Shown here: piece after piece, positions 53,051-63,559 of the stretch
Layout of the letters: every line of letters starts with the position of its first letter
Numbering within the stretch: the first letter of the stretch is position 1
DNA from: Diaporthe sp. PMI_573
Taxonomy: Eukaryota; Ascomycota; Sordariomycetes; Diaporthales; Diaporthaceae
Assembly (NCBI GenBank): GCA_021399435.1
Contig: JAJTUP010000025.1
Coordinates: 62,001 to 126,000, forward strand
Reading direction: 5' to 3'
DNA: 64,000 nucleotides
Made by a program: the position numbers and the translations under genes
The notes under the pieces: model-generated
What the model was told of the DNA's origin: nothing
The model's input: only the letters and a program-made list of their open reading frames with translations
The model's database searches: none

Positions 53051-53782
53051 GATGGGCTTTGATGGCGACGGTGAGGTGTGGAAAGGGATGAAGGGCCACT
53101 GCTAGTCCAAGCTGTTGACAGCGTCCATGCTGGTTCATATCAACAAAGGCCAACACTCCTTTTTCGCAGGCTGAGATAAAATCCCCACGAGGAGTGCAGC
53201 TGTAGGCAGACAGATGGCGACAGTTCGTCGGGGTGGGGAGGGAGCCACAGAATATCAGGGGTATACATCCAATAGGGGGCTCTCTTGGCCTTCCATTCGC
53301 GCTATCGAGCGAAAAGGTGCATCCTCCGGAAAACTCATTTAGTGTCGAGCTGGGCGGTCTGGGATCAAGGTCAGCAAAGACATGCTCCATCAGAACAGAA
53401 TTCGTGCATCTCGCCGGTGCGACCCCTCAATCAACGCTCTCGTTGGCGACCACACGGGCACGTGGTTTACGAGGTTGAAGAATGGCCAGATCCTTATTCC
53501 CATATGCAAGGCACTTGATCGACCTCGCCAGCCCCCATGTTGCAGAAATGCAGGTAGGCGATGCCGGCAGCCGCGAGTAGTCCAGCCCTAGCAGGCCTTG
53601 GGCTACCGGTATCCACCCGGAAAGGGACTCTGCACCTCCATCCGGTAGCAGTGGGGCCCCCTCAGGTGCATTGCGCAGCGGTACGATGGCCAGGGCAAGT
53701 CATTGGCAGCGTATGTGCGTTTTAAGTCATCAAACGTTGGAAGCCAGCTTCAAAGTGTCATGAAGATGTTTGTGTTCTGCTC
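53051..53782. other. Esterase promoter and spacer
   Basis: 730 bp with the upstream region of the esterase gene. Several CGG triplets occur, including CGG-N8-CGG near 53608, but there is no clear symmetric Zn2Cys6 site. No gene seen. Confidence 0.4.
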
Positions 53783-55300
53783 CTACGTCTGATGAGTGTG
53801 GCCAGACTTCCATGCCTTGTACTCCTTCTCACTCTCCGCGATCACATCGTGCCCAAGCAGCTCATCCTGGGCCGTCGGGTCCGCCCATCTCCACCGCGAC
53901 GGACGGATCCAGTCGTGCGACTTCAGGTCAGCATCTCGTTGCCTCTGCTCGTTTCCATCCTCGAGGTGAAACATGTACCGATTGGCTTCGGCACCCTTGA
54001 CATTGGTCGTCGTGCGCATCTTCCGCAGCTTCTCGTACACCTGCAACAGCGAGCTCACATGTTCGCGTGCAGACGCAGACGGTTGGTTGTAGTCTTCGAC
54101 CAGAGAGCCAAGAAGATTCCCGAGCACAGCTCCGTCTTCGATGGCCATTGCCGCTCCTTGAGCCTGGTACGGTAGGGTGGGGTGACAAGCATCACCGAGG
54201 AGTGCAACATTACCCTGTTCCTATCATTAACCCATGGACGTCTCCTTTAGATCTGGGGATGAGAAGGGAAACTGGCCTTGCACCACGTGTCGAGTTCAAC
54301 ATGAGAGCAGATCTTCCATTTGAGCACAGAGGGAATGCGGGAGATGATTTTGGTAAGACTGCTGTCCCATCCCTTAAAGGTCTCTCGCATCTCGCCAATC
54401 TCACCCTGGACCTTGTTGGTGCCTGGAGGTAGGTTATCGGGCCTTATGAGGACCAGATTGTACTCTGAACCTCCTCTGAGAGGATAGAATACGGAGTGCT
54501 TGTTGGGCCCCATCCATACGGTACATCCCTTTTGGTTGCACAATTCGGTAACTCGATGATCGTTCAGGGCAAGTAGGTCGGCCGTCTTCAATGTCGCTCG
54601 ATACGCAAGATCGCCCGTTTCACGAGGAGGTGACGGGTGGCCGAGTATTTGATCCCGTGCGGTAGACCACAGCCCTGCGACGGTCAGATATAGCTCTTAA
54701 AAATGGCTGAGAAAGCACTTCGGCATACCGTCAGAACCCACGATCACATCCGCCGGTATCACCTGTGCCCCTTGGACCTCCACTGTTGTCTTCTCGAAGT
54801 CGATATTCCGTACAAGGGCGCCAAGTCGTATCTCCGCTCCGGCAGTTGTAGCAGCGTCTAGTAATGCTTGATGGTAATCTGCTCGATGGATGACCCTATA
54901 CAGGTATTAATCGACGACCGGTGCTAGGGACTTCGTGTAGAGTGTCTCGCTCACATCCACGGCGCTCCATATCTCTGTTCGGCATTATGAGCCGTCCTCC
55001 GTAAAATAGAAGACGCATCCTCATATCGTACGAGTTGGAGATATTCCAAGGGGACGGCGTGTTCTTGGACCTGTTCGAATAGACCCAGCCATTTCAACAC
55101 GCGAGAGGCATTCGGAGGCGCTTGGATTCCAGCGCCGACCTGACCTCGTTAGTGAAGGTAGGAGCTGCGGAGGTTTTGCCGCAAACCGGAGTAATCTTGG
55201 AGGCTTGCTCCAACACAACGACTTCCAGGCCATAGCGACGACATGCGATGGCGCAGGCGAGACCTCCCAGGCCAGCACCGATGATGACCACCTTGAACAT
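53783..55300 (-). CDS. FAD-dependent aromatic monooxygenase (salicylate-hydroxylase-like)
   Basis: Five exons: 55300-55187, 55139-54955, 54895-54729, 54674-54277 and 54214-53783. Introns are 47-62 bp and all phases agree. The product has 431 residues. The last intron starts GCCAGT and appears to be GC-AG; it is required to reach the conserved GNVALLGDACHP. Class A flavin monooxygenase motifs are all present: GxGxxG at residues 8-13 (IIGAGLGG), the DG motif near 155 (VIVGSDG) and the GD motif at 295-296. No signal peptide; cytosolic. The family hydroxylates phenolic acids using NAD(P)H and O2. It is divergent from the Zn2Cys6 gene over a 486-bp shared promoter. The exact substrate is unknown. 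Confidence 0.9.
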
Positions 55301-55786
55301 CACACCGAGGCTGTTTCTGTCCAGTGAAACGGTCTCCCGTGTTGAGGATATGTCGGAGCTATCGTCGGTCAGTGAATGGGAACCCCGAGCACAATGTAGA
55401 ACTTCTTCAACGGTTCACCGAGGGAACCTTGACCAGGGGTAGTTTGACGGTTGGAAACAACACACCGGGTGCAATGTTTTGTTCATCCGGACTTGCGGTG
55501 CCAAGACCCATTCTGACGTGGGAAACTGCACCACAGTTTGCCGCGGGATGCAGCACCCCCGCACCGCAGGGTACTCCGAACGGCAGCTTTACATAAAGTT
55601 TCATTGCAAGATGGGTTGGACCTAGCTCGACCGAGACTCGACCGAGGCGTTGTCACAAGCGCGCCCCAGGGGCCGAGACTCTGGCGCTGCGACCCGACAA
55701 TGGTCTGGGCCACATTGAGTCGGGTCCCGGATCTTTTCTGGCATTTCCAGTTTCCATGGAATATCGTCGTCAACAATTCAGTTGTC
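55301..55786. promoter_or_regulatory. Shared divergent promoter, monooxygenase and Zn2Cys6 regulator
   Basis: Both genes start outward from this 486-bp segment. It contains several CGG/CCG triplets, including CGG-N4-CCG near 55416 and CCG-N2-CGG near 55577, possible sites for the encoded zinc-cluster protein. Which are real cannot be told by eye. Confidence 0.45.
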
Positions 55787-58210
55787 ATGGATGCCTCACA
55801 ATCTGACGCACATGGCACGGTGACTAAACGAGTCATCAAGGCGTGTCATCACTGTCGCCAAAAACGGGTAAGTGTATTTTCCCTACTCCTATCTACTACT
55901 AGTAGTCCGTTCGAGCGATCTGACAGTGTGATTGTCTCTGTTCAGCTCAAATGTACCACAGCTCAGTATCCATGCCCTAATTGCCAGCTATACGGGGCAG
56001 AATGTGTCTATCCAACAGGCCCGTCCGCCGTGAAGCGGAGGCGTGCCGGTGGAGGCTCACGACAACGTTCACATCCGGACGCGTCTGATGCCCCGGAAAC
56101 TCCTACGCCCAGCACCGTTCCGAATCGTCTCGACCCTACACTGCCGGTCCATCAACAAGATGCGGACAATCCATTTGATGGGATACTCCCTCGAGGAGTC
56201 TCGTCATCTGACGACTTGATGGACTTTTGGAACGAGACTCTGGACTTGTCCGCATTCGTATTTGAAGGACTCCGACCCTCACCTAGTTCTACCACAAGAG
56301 GTTCCTCGTCGCAGGTATCGTCTTCCCAACGTGGGAACCGCGAGGCCGGAGGAAAGGTATCCGGCATGGAGTCTCTGGCTATCGGCGATAGTCGAGGGGA
56401 GTCCACCGAACGAATTCTGCCGGGGCTCTTCATAAGGAAAGACTCTGTGAACAGTAATTTTATTGGTCTCAACTCCACCGGAGCCACCGTCACCTTCTGT
56501 ATGAGAGAGGCACTTAGAAGCAGTTCTGGTCTCTTGGGCTCAGTGGGTCTGGATTGGCTTATGGAGGCGGGAGTTCACGTTGACGAAGCCGGCATCCCTA
56601 ACAGTTCAGGTACCGATTTGTGTGCGCAACCACTTCCAAACAAGTCTGTTGCTGAGGCCGCGATTGATGGTAAGTCTTGTCATTGCCCATCGAAATATGG
56701 CCCTCTTCTAACTGGTAATTTTCTGAGACAGCTTTTTTTGATACCGTCCATCCGATGTATCCCGTAATCGACAAACCATCGTTCAGATCCACCTGGCCAC
56801 AGTTGTACGAGCAGAGTTCTACGACCTCGGACCGCGATCTACTCTCCCTTTTCTGCCTAGTCGTGGCTATTGGCGATGTCAACCGCAAATCGCTTGCTGC
56901 AGGCGAAACATTTCATCGGCTCTACCAGAGGAGTTGGGCCATGCTGCAGGACTGTCTTGCCGTGCCGAACGTCAGGACTGTACAAATTCTACTTCTACAC
57001 GTGAGGAAGAAAGTCACAATCATGTGTGTCTCCTTGGCTAACAAAGCCCAGGTCATCTTCCACCTGCAATGCTGCAAGGGGGGCTTTGCTTGGGTCCTAT
57101 GTGGACTCGCCATCCGCGTGGCGCAAGCTGTTGGACTACACCGGCGGAGCCCCGAGGACCTTGATCTAAATGAAAGTGATGTAAGGCTGCGGTCTCAACT
57201 TTGGTGGGTTGCGTATCGTCTGGATGGGTCTGTCGTCAACTGTCTATGCTTGCCTGTTTTTTCATCAGTGCTGACCGCCACGCAGGCTTTTGTCGTTCAC
57301 TCAAGGCCGACCAGCCACAGTGAATGCCTCAAGTTTTGATATGGACATGATACCGTTTCCCCCGCATGAGAGTCAGGGTCAACCGCCATCCATGACGGCC
57401 CAATACGCATCGGTATCAGACGTCTATGGCTGGAGCTCTAAACTCTCTGGGATACAGCACCGTTTCTGCAACGTCACCAGCCAGTCAAGCACCATCACGT
57501 CGATGCTTGATGAACTTGGGAATATCGACAGAGCACTACTTTCTTGGTGCCACGACATACCGATGGACTGTCGACCGGGAGAGGAAATCGTTTCGCCTGA
57601 AGACATCGGACAGCTTCTTGTATCTCTCCACTTGGACTACTTCAACATGGTCCGAGCCGTCCATTGGGCGTCCCTAACTTGTTCTCATGCAAAAAGAAGT
57701 GTGGTCACATCACATCCCAATCCTCGCATTCGAGGGAGCGAGGCCATATGTCTGTCCGCCGCTAGGTCTTTCATCAAAACATTAAATGAGTAAGCCCTCT
57801 CAGATCCCGCATTGCAACCCACTGGCTGACCGAGCTCAGCGCCACGACTAGCGCGGATAATAGCAGATATAATATTTTTTGGTACGTCAAACATGAGAAC
57901 AAGAGCTAGAAGTGGTTACCGCTGACATCTTGTCCACAATAGCCCACAGATCGACTACCTCATGAGTGCAATCTCTGTCCTGTACCGAAACATATTCAAA
58001 TATCCCCATCGCATGTCCGCTAAGGCTGATGTCGAACACCTTCGCGCTGGGAAGATCCATTTCGAGCGGCACGCACCTAGCTCTGTGGATATCAACACAA
58101 CCCTTGATAAGTTGTTCCAGGCGATGCTGACATCCGCTGAGAGGGTCACGTCAAAAGGGCCTACGCATGAGGCCGCGTCAAATACCACCACGGTGGCAGA
58201 GCCTACATAG
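55787..58210 (+). CDS. Zn2Cys6 fungal-specific transcription factor
   Basis: Seven exons in phase: 55787-55867, 55946-56669, 56732-57000, 57052-57227, 57286-57789, 57840-57881 and 57943-58210. The product has 687 residues. The zinc cluster Cys20, 23, 30, 37, 40, 47 (ACHHCRQKR, then LKCTTAQYPCPNC) is completed by the first splice. A disordered linker follows, then the fungal_trans middle region (MYPVIDKPSFRSTWPQLYEQ; WVLCGLAIRVAQAVGLHRRS; QLWWVAYRLDGLLSFTQGRP), each piece joined correctly by the proposed splicing. An in-frame ATG lies upstream, but 55787 is closest to the cluster. By family it is a nuclear activator of a catabolic pathway. Its position between a monooxygenase and a dioxygenase gene suggests it is their local regulator. 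Confidence 0.88.
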
Positions 58211-58311
58211 CGCTTTTGCTTGCTTACATCTATGATATGACAGGCGGGGAAAGCCGAAACAATTTTGATGCCTTCAATCGATGTGTCTGCTGATTCTATG
58301 CACGGAAACTC

Positions 58312-59364
58312 CTACAGCTTGACCTTCATACCTAAAGATTCGGCTGCCAGATGCACCCGGTCGACATCGAACGATGCCACCTGATCCGGAACAATCAAAC
58401 CTTCAAATGCATCGCCCGCACCGGCAACCAGTGACTCCAAGCCATTCCCGCTCGCAAACGACCAGAACCGGACATACCTATCGACAAAGTGAAGCGAGAC
58501 CTCTTTGCCTGCGGGAATGAAGACAGTCTCGCCTGCCCGCACAAGGTCTCCGGGGACCTGACCGTCCGTCCTGATGAGTATAGCACCGTCGAAGACGTAG
58601 TAGACCTGGTGTACCTTCTCAAACACGAAAGGCTTGCTGAGAATCGAGTTACTCAGCCGATTGCTGGATTCGATGCTGGTGATTGCGAACTGGCCCGCGC
58701 ATTGTTTCGTAGTGATGAAGGGCCGAGCCAGTATGCCCTCGAGGAGGTACCGCGGGCCGGTATTTGCCCGCAGGAAGTACTCAGTCGGTTCCGGCCCATC
58801 TGGTAATTTGGAATCCTCCTCGGACCACTCCGAGACCTCGGCACCCTGAAACTGAGGCTGGAAAACCACGTCGTACTTCTCCTTGATCTCCTGGATCTTA
58901 CTGAACATGAAGTGCATCGTGTTGCGCTGATCAAACTCATCCCCGATAATACCATCGTACTTCTCCGTGACAAAGCGGAAGAAGTCAACCCACTGGCCCG
59001 GCGTGACGAGCCCGACGCTCTCGTTGACCGGGTCTACAAGCTGCGGCTGGTGGACGACCTTGGGCGGCACGTATGCGAAGTCGCCGGGCGAGAGGATCTT
59101 GCAGCGGTCGCCGGCCCAGAGCTTCATCCGCCCCCGCGTGCACATGAAGACATCGTGTGCCTCGTTGTGGTAGTGGAACCCCGGCGCGTCGCCTGTGACG
59201 CCGTCGTAGCCAAAAACGGAAATCAACCCGTCTGTCTCCTTCGCCGAGGCCAGAATGCGTATGCTACCCTTCGTGCCTGGGATGGCTATGCTCTCGCCCT
59301 CGTAGGCGGGGATGATATATGGGGTGGGCTTGCCGAGGGGCTCGGGGACGCGAGGAATAGACAT
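58312..59364 (-). CDS. Quercetinase-like bicupin dioxygenase (quercetin 2,3-dioxygenase family)
   Basis: One open frame. I chose the ATG at 59364 (MSIPRVPEPLGKPTPYIIPA, 350 residues); an ATG at 59403 adds 13 residues. Two cupin domains are seen. The first has metal-ligand candidates His64 and His66 (GFHYHNEAHDVF) and His105 (VPPKVVHQPQ). The glutamate expected a few residues after the HxH is not at standard spacing; Glu68 or His70 may serve. The second domain (VHQVYYVFDGAIL; AGETVFIPAGKEV) lacks a full ligand set. There is no signal peptide, so it is probably intracellular, unlike secreted Aspergillus quercetinases. The family cleaves the flavonol C-ring with release of CO. It is convergent with the Zn2Cys6 gene, 101 bp apart. 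Confidence 0.85.
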   Translation of the reverse strand: MSIPRVPEPLGKPTPYIIPAYEGESIAIPGTKGSIRILASAKETDGLISVFGYDGVTGDAPGFHYHNEAHDVFMCTRGRMKLWAGDRCKILSPGDFAYVPPKVVHQPQLVDPVNESVGLVTPGQWVDFFRFVTEKYDGIIGDEFDQRNTMHFMFSKIQEIKEKYDVVFQPQFQGAEVSEWSEEDSKLPDGPEPTEYFLRANTGPRYLLEGILARPFITTKQCAGQFAITSIESSNRLSNSILSKPFVFEKVHQVYYVFDGAILIRTDGQVPGDLVRAGETVFIPAGKEVSLHFVDRYVRFWSFASGNGLESLVAGAGDAFEGLIVPDQVASFDVDRVHLAAESLGMKVKL

Positions 59365-60514
59365 GATGAGACTTGATGCGCTAAACACTGTGGAGCGTGG
59401 CATGTGGTTGCGTATAACGCAAGAACTCCTTCCTGCCCATTTAATTACACGAACATACTCTTTGCCTTTTCCTCAGAAGTCAGAACCATCTCAATGCCCG
59501 GGGTCTCGGGAACACGTGGGCTCCCGCACGGTCTGCAGGCCGGCGGAAATTCCGTTGGGATATCCGGGCGGGACCACATGTTCCGATGTGGGCGGATGCA
59601 GCACGATGTGTCGTTGTTGTTTTCTTCGTGCTGTGCATTGAATTATTGTTCAAGGCATAATATAGAAGTCTTTTTTATTTTTCCAAACATCAAAAATGTA
59701 ATCTTTCAGTCGATAATTATTCCACCCTTTGAGGGCATTTACAGCGGCTCGTCTAAAGGCGTAGACTTGAGAAGGAAACTCCATGATCTTCCAGACCCCT
59801 CTCACCCTGTGTACCACTCTGAAACGTGCTTCCGGTCGCGATTCGTATGCCATATCGCTCTTTGATGGTTCCTCGTTGGGGGCCTGGTCAGAAGCCTTTG
59901 ATGAATCATGCCTGCGATGAAGCCCTGTGCTCTCGCTTGGTGTCTGCGTTCGAATTGTTAACTGAATGCGTATCTTCGACTGTATCCTGGTGTTAAGCTT
60001 TTTTGGACTCCGTGTCTTCCACGTGTTCATCTACTACCCAGCAGACGCTCAAGGACCTAAAAACAGGCTGGGGCAACATGTCCCAATTACTGTGAATTAG
60101 AGCCACCACGACGCAGGGCCCGTCCACATCGAACGCAGAGACAAGTTCAGCAACACGCTGACCCTCGGCTTCCATCGTCTATAATGTTGTGTTGTCCCTT
60201 TAAACTCTCCTGCATTTCCGGGAGCAGGTGCATCTGACGAGGAGCAGCTCTCGTTGGATGCGACCAATGGCTTTATGTTGTGCAACTCAGTGCGACGTCA
60301 GTGCGAATTTCAGAGGCACCCCGCACTGCCTGTTCTGTTCTTGTGGTGTATCATTGCAGGGAAGCCTCCTATACAACACAAGGATGGGGGCTATGCTGAC
60401 TGTTGCTGCGGAGCGCGCTTGTCAGATTAGTCGTCATCTGGTCGAGTTCAGCTGCTTTTGATCTTGCAATTCATTACATTACTTGTGACGTCCGGCGCTC
60501 TGCACCATCCTGAA
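59365..60514. other. Dioxygenase promoter and spacer before the HET gene
   Basis: Contains the CGG-N5-CCG site at 59544-59554. Minus-strand open frames at 59650-60030 and 59993-60175 both start with ATG and overlap in different frames; they might be exons of a small gene but have no domain, so I do not call them. Confidence 0.4.
59544..59554. promoter_or_regulatory. CGG-N5-CCG inverted repeat, possible Zn2Cys6 site
   Basis: CGGAAATTCCG lies 180 bp upstream of the dioxygenase start at 59364. Inverted CGG triplets with a short spacer are the standard target of dimeric zinc-cluster factors, and one is encoded next door. Confidence 0.45.
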
Positions 60515-62398
60515 ATGGCGCCCAGCAGATATGAATACTCCCCACTGTCGGAGTCGCGGAAGATTCGACTGCTCAAACTGTACCCAATAGCAGATACAGA
60601 TGATGCACAGCTCTCCGTCGATCTAATTACTGTATCCCTCGAGACAGCTCCCCCTTTCGCAGCGCTCTCGTATGCATGGGGAGATACCTTGCTTAAAGCA
60701 GAGATTCGCTGCTGCGGTCTTGCAGCAACAATAGGGCTGGGTCTCTACAGCGCACTGCGTCAACTGACGCCTTGCGCGGTAGACTCAGAGCGGCTAATAT
60801 GGGCCGACGCGCTTTGTATTAACCAGGAAGACATAACGGAGCGAAACGCACAGGTGCGGATGATGGGAGACATCTACGGCAGGGCCACGAACACTATAAT
60901 CTGGCTGGGCGAGGAGGATGACGATGTCACCCGGGCGATGGTATGGCTTCAGCGCTTTTATACAGTGTGGAAGATCCAGTACGCTGGGCGTACTGAGAAT
61001 GTGATATCGGCGTACTTTGCCAGAGTTGGCGTCAATGACAGCCTGGAGGCCGAAAATGCACTTCAATCAGCTTTCGGTGACCGCCGACTCGAAGCTTACA
61101 GGGCCATATGGATGCTCCTGCGACGGCCCTGGTTTACGCGCAAGTGGGTGATCCAGGAGGTGGCCAAGTCGACGAGACACGAAATGGAGCTCGTGGTCGG
61201 GTCCAAGAAGGTGGCATGGAAGGCTGTCCAGGCATGGGTCTGGTTCCTTGTGACGAGCCCGAAGACCTTTGTCCTCTTCCTCGGCAGCTGCCCGTGGAGG
61301 CTTCTGGAGCCTTCCGCAGATGGCGGCTCGGACGTCTACTACGACTTTCTCCAAGCCAAAACGCTTGCGCTGATGAGGGACCAAGAGGCACCGCTCATGC
61401 TCCTGTTGGCAAGGACACTGCCCTTCAGATGTACTGATCCCAGGGACCACATTATTGCCTTGCTCGGAATCGCGACCGACGGCCTATCCCACGCGAATTT
61501 CATCGACTACGATATCCCCGCCCAGGAGCTCTACCATCGACTCGCCATTGCTTGTCTAAAAAGCTCCGAAGATCTCAAAATTCTCTGGTCGTTTGTGTCT
61601 ATCGTGCCAGTCGCCCGACGAGGACTGATATCATGGATGCCAAACATTGAAGAATTGCCAGCAATGCCTGGTCTTGCCATGAAGACCCTAGAGGTGTCTC
61701 AAACATTCCACACGGCTTATGACGTCTGCAATAGCACGGACCTAGACGCGTCTATAATTGGAAACCGACTGCAGATCAAAGGACGCATAGTCGATCGTCT
61801 CGAGCAATTAGGAAGGGATATGAGCGCCTTTTACGAACTGGGAAATTTCGTCCAGACCATGTTTACGAACGAGGATCAAAACGCAATCGCCCGGATGGAT
61901 AGCTGGCTTGACGAGTGCTGGACTATTTCCCAGACGGCGAAACAAGACGAGGACAGCTACCTAGCTGCCCTGTTGGCTGAGCACATCACGAAGACTGACC
62001 TGCCAGAGACCATAGAAGCGGCCCGGAGGGATTTCCCAACGTATCGACGAGCCCTCAAAGCAGTTGCTTCTGCTGGAAACGATGCCAGCAGGTCTGAAGC
62101 TATAGCTATCTTGGCTGCTCAAGAGTCTCTGGGTCACGTGGAAAGTCTGGTTTTCAAGATGCTCTACAGGCGCTTCAGTCGTACACTACACGGGAGGATA
62201 GGGTGGGCGCCGCGTGCAGCGGAGGCGGGAGATCTTATCTGCGTCTTCGATGGCATGGAACTTCCGTACGCCGTGCGCCCCAACAAGGATACTGGAGGCG
62301 TTTACTGCCTTGTTGGAGAGTGCTTGATCGTAGGGCTGATGGCTGAGGAGGTCGCGGCTATGGGTGGCGTTGAGTCTACGATAATCAACCTGGAGTGA
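60515..62398 (+). CDS. HET-domain (heterokaryon incompatibility) protein
   Basis: One open frame of 627 residues from the ATG at 60515 (MAPSRYEYSPLSESRKIRLL). The HET domain lies at about 45-200 with its three blocks: FAALSYAWGD, RLIWADALCINQEDITERN and VRMMGDIYGRATNTIIWLGE. The long C-terminal part has the usual helical region and ends with the conserved GDLICVFDGMELPYAVRP and YCLVGECLIVGLM pattern. HET proteins trigger cell death after fusion of unlike fungal individuals; most genomic copies have no assigned partner. The gene is intact and intronless. Confidence 0.92.
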   Translation: MAPSRYEYSPLSESRKIRLLKLYPIADTDDAQLSVDLITVSLETAPPFAALSYAWGDTLLKAEIRCCGLAATIGLGLYSALRQLTPCAVDSERLIWADALCINQEDITERNAQVRMMGDIYGRATNTIIWLGEEDDDVTRAMVWLQRFYTVWKIQYAGRTENVISAYFARVGVNDSLEAENALQSAFGDRRLEAYRAIWMLLRRPWFTRKWVIQEVAKSTRHEMELVVGSKKVAWKAVQAWVWFLVTSPKTFVLFLGSCPWRLLEPSADGGSDVYYDFLQAKTLALMRDQEAPLMLLLARTLPFRCTDPRDHIIALLGIATDGLSHANFIDYDIPAQELYHRLAIACLKSSEDLKILWSFVSIVPVARRGLISWMPNIEELPAMPGLAMKTLEVSQTFHTAYDVCNSTDLDASIIGNRLQIKGRIVDRLEQLGRDMSAFYELGNFVQTMFTNEDQNAIARMDSWLDECWTISQTAKQDEDSYLAALLAEHITKTDLPETIEAARRDFPTYRRALKAVASAGNDASRSEAIAILAAQESLGHVESLVFKMLYRRFSRTLHGRIGWAPRAAEAGDLICVFDGMELPYAVRPNKDTGGVYCLVGECLIVGLMAEEVAAMGGVESTIINLE

Positions 62399-63559
62399 CT
62401 GGTAGCTTGGGGGTTTTCCCCGTCAACTTGGACCAATTTTCGGTATCAGACATTGTGCTCTCTTGTGACAACTTATCAGTAAATTGATATATCTAATCAG
62501 TGTCCGTTTTCAAAGCATCGAAGGAGGGAGGTGACAAAATTTTGATTACAATGTTTTTCGTTCACATCATTCTGCGTCTTTGCTGGGTTTCATACGGGCA
62601 ACAAAGTGCGACTTGACCGGGGGGTGAGTCTGTCGACCTGGCTGGCTGGCTCTAGAGCGGCTTGAAGATGTGAACTGACTGCATTCTATCCTGAAATGCG
62701 TGCGTACAAGATCTTAGACGGGGCAATTCCATGGCAAAGTTGAGTATCGTGCAAGGAGCCGGTTTTTACTCGGATATTACTTTGTACTCCTGAGAAAGTT
62801 TGGATGTGGTACAATGGAAAGGGACGTGATGTTTTGAAGTTCCACCACGGTGCCTCGGTCCAGAGTTGCTGTCGGAACCGAAATCGGCAGGCTGGGCTCG
62901 TCTCGCGAGGGCGGCCGAAATGCGCGCAGGTGGACCATTTTAGTGCAGGCGACCGGGCACGCCGGGGCGGCAGGAGATAAGCCAGGCGCGACTGAGCGAT
63001 AAGGAACGTCCCGAAGTTACTGACGTCACGCCTCTCTAATGGCGTTCGTGTGTTCCTTGCTCGGTGCAACAGACGGAGCCAACCAGGCAAACTCAATTGA
63101 CCTCATCGGGGCCAAGGTCCTCGCTGTCCAGCCGGTGACGACTTTGTCGCGAGAGCTCCAGTCTGCAATCGTACTTATTGACGCGCCCCTGCTGTCTCGG
63201 TGGTTCACTATCTCCTCACTTGACTCGCCCAACCTGCCAGCGCATAGATCCATCTCCTCTCACCTCGGCTTCTAGATTCCGAACACTAGATTTCAATCAG
63301 CAACTTCTACAGCGCATCCGTATAGACGTCAGCCATCCGGCGTTTGACCTTGATACCCGTTTGATTATTTCCATCACGAGCCTACCATCAGCGGCGCCTG
63401 TTCACATACATCCTACAATCCTACAGTCCTGCCATCGTCCACTTCTAGACTTTCCTTGCGGCCTCGGAAGCTCCGGAGCAGTTATCTCTGGCCTGCGTGC
63501 CAACCCCGACAGCGAGAGCCTGCCTGCCATCTCTCAGACTTTTAGATTTCTAGACCGCC
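62399..63559. other. Promoter and 5' region of the phosphate-carrier gene
   Basis: 1.16 kb between the HET gene and the carrier start. The stretch 63240-63559 is pyrimidine-rich on the plus strand, as in promoters and leaders of highly expressed fungal genes. No other gene seen. Confidence 0.45.

Noticed and set aside
59650..60175. Two overlapping minus-strand ATG frames upstream of the dioxygenase
   Set aside because: No domain, and the frames cannot be joined by a clear intron; probably promoter or leader sequence.
62686..63253. Minus-strand frames upstream of the phosphate carrier
   Set aside because: Overlap the carrier's promoter region and show no motif.
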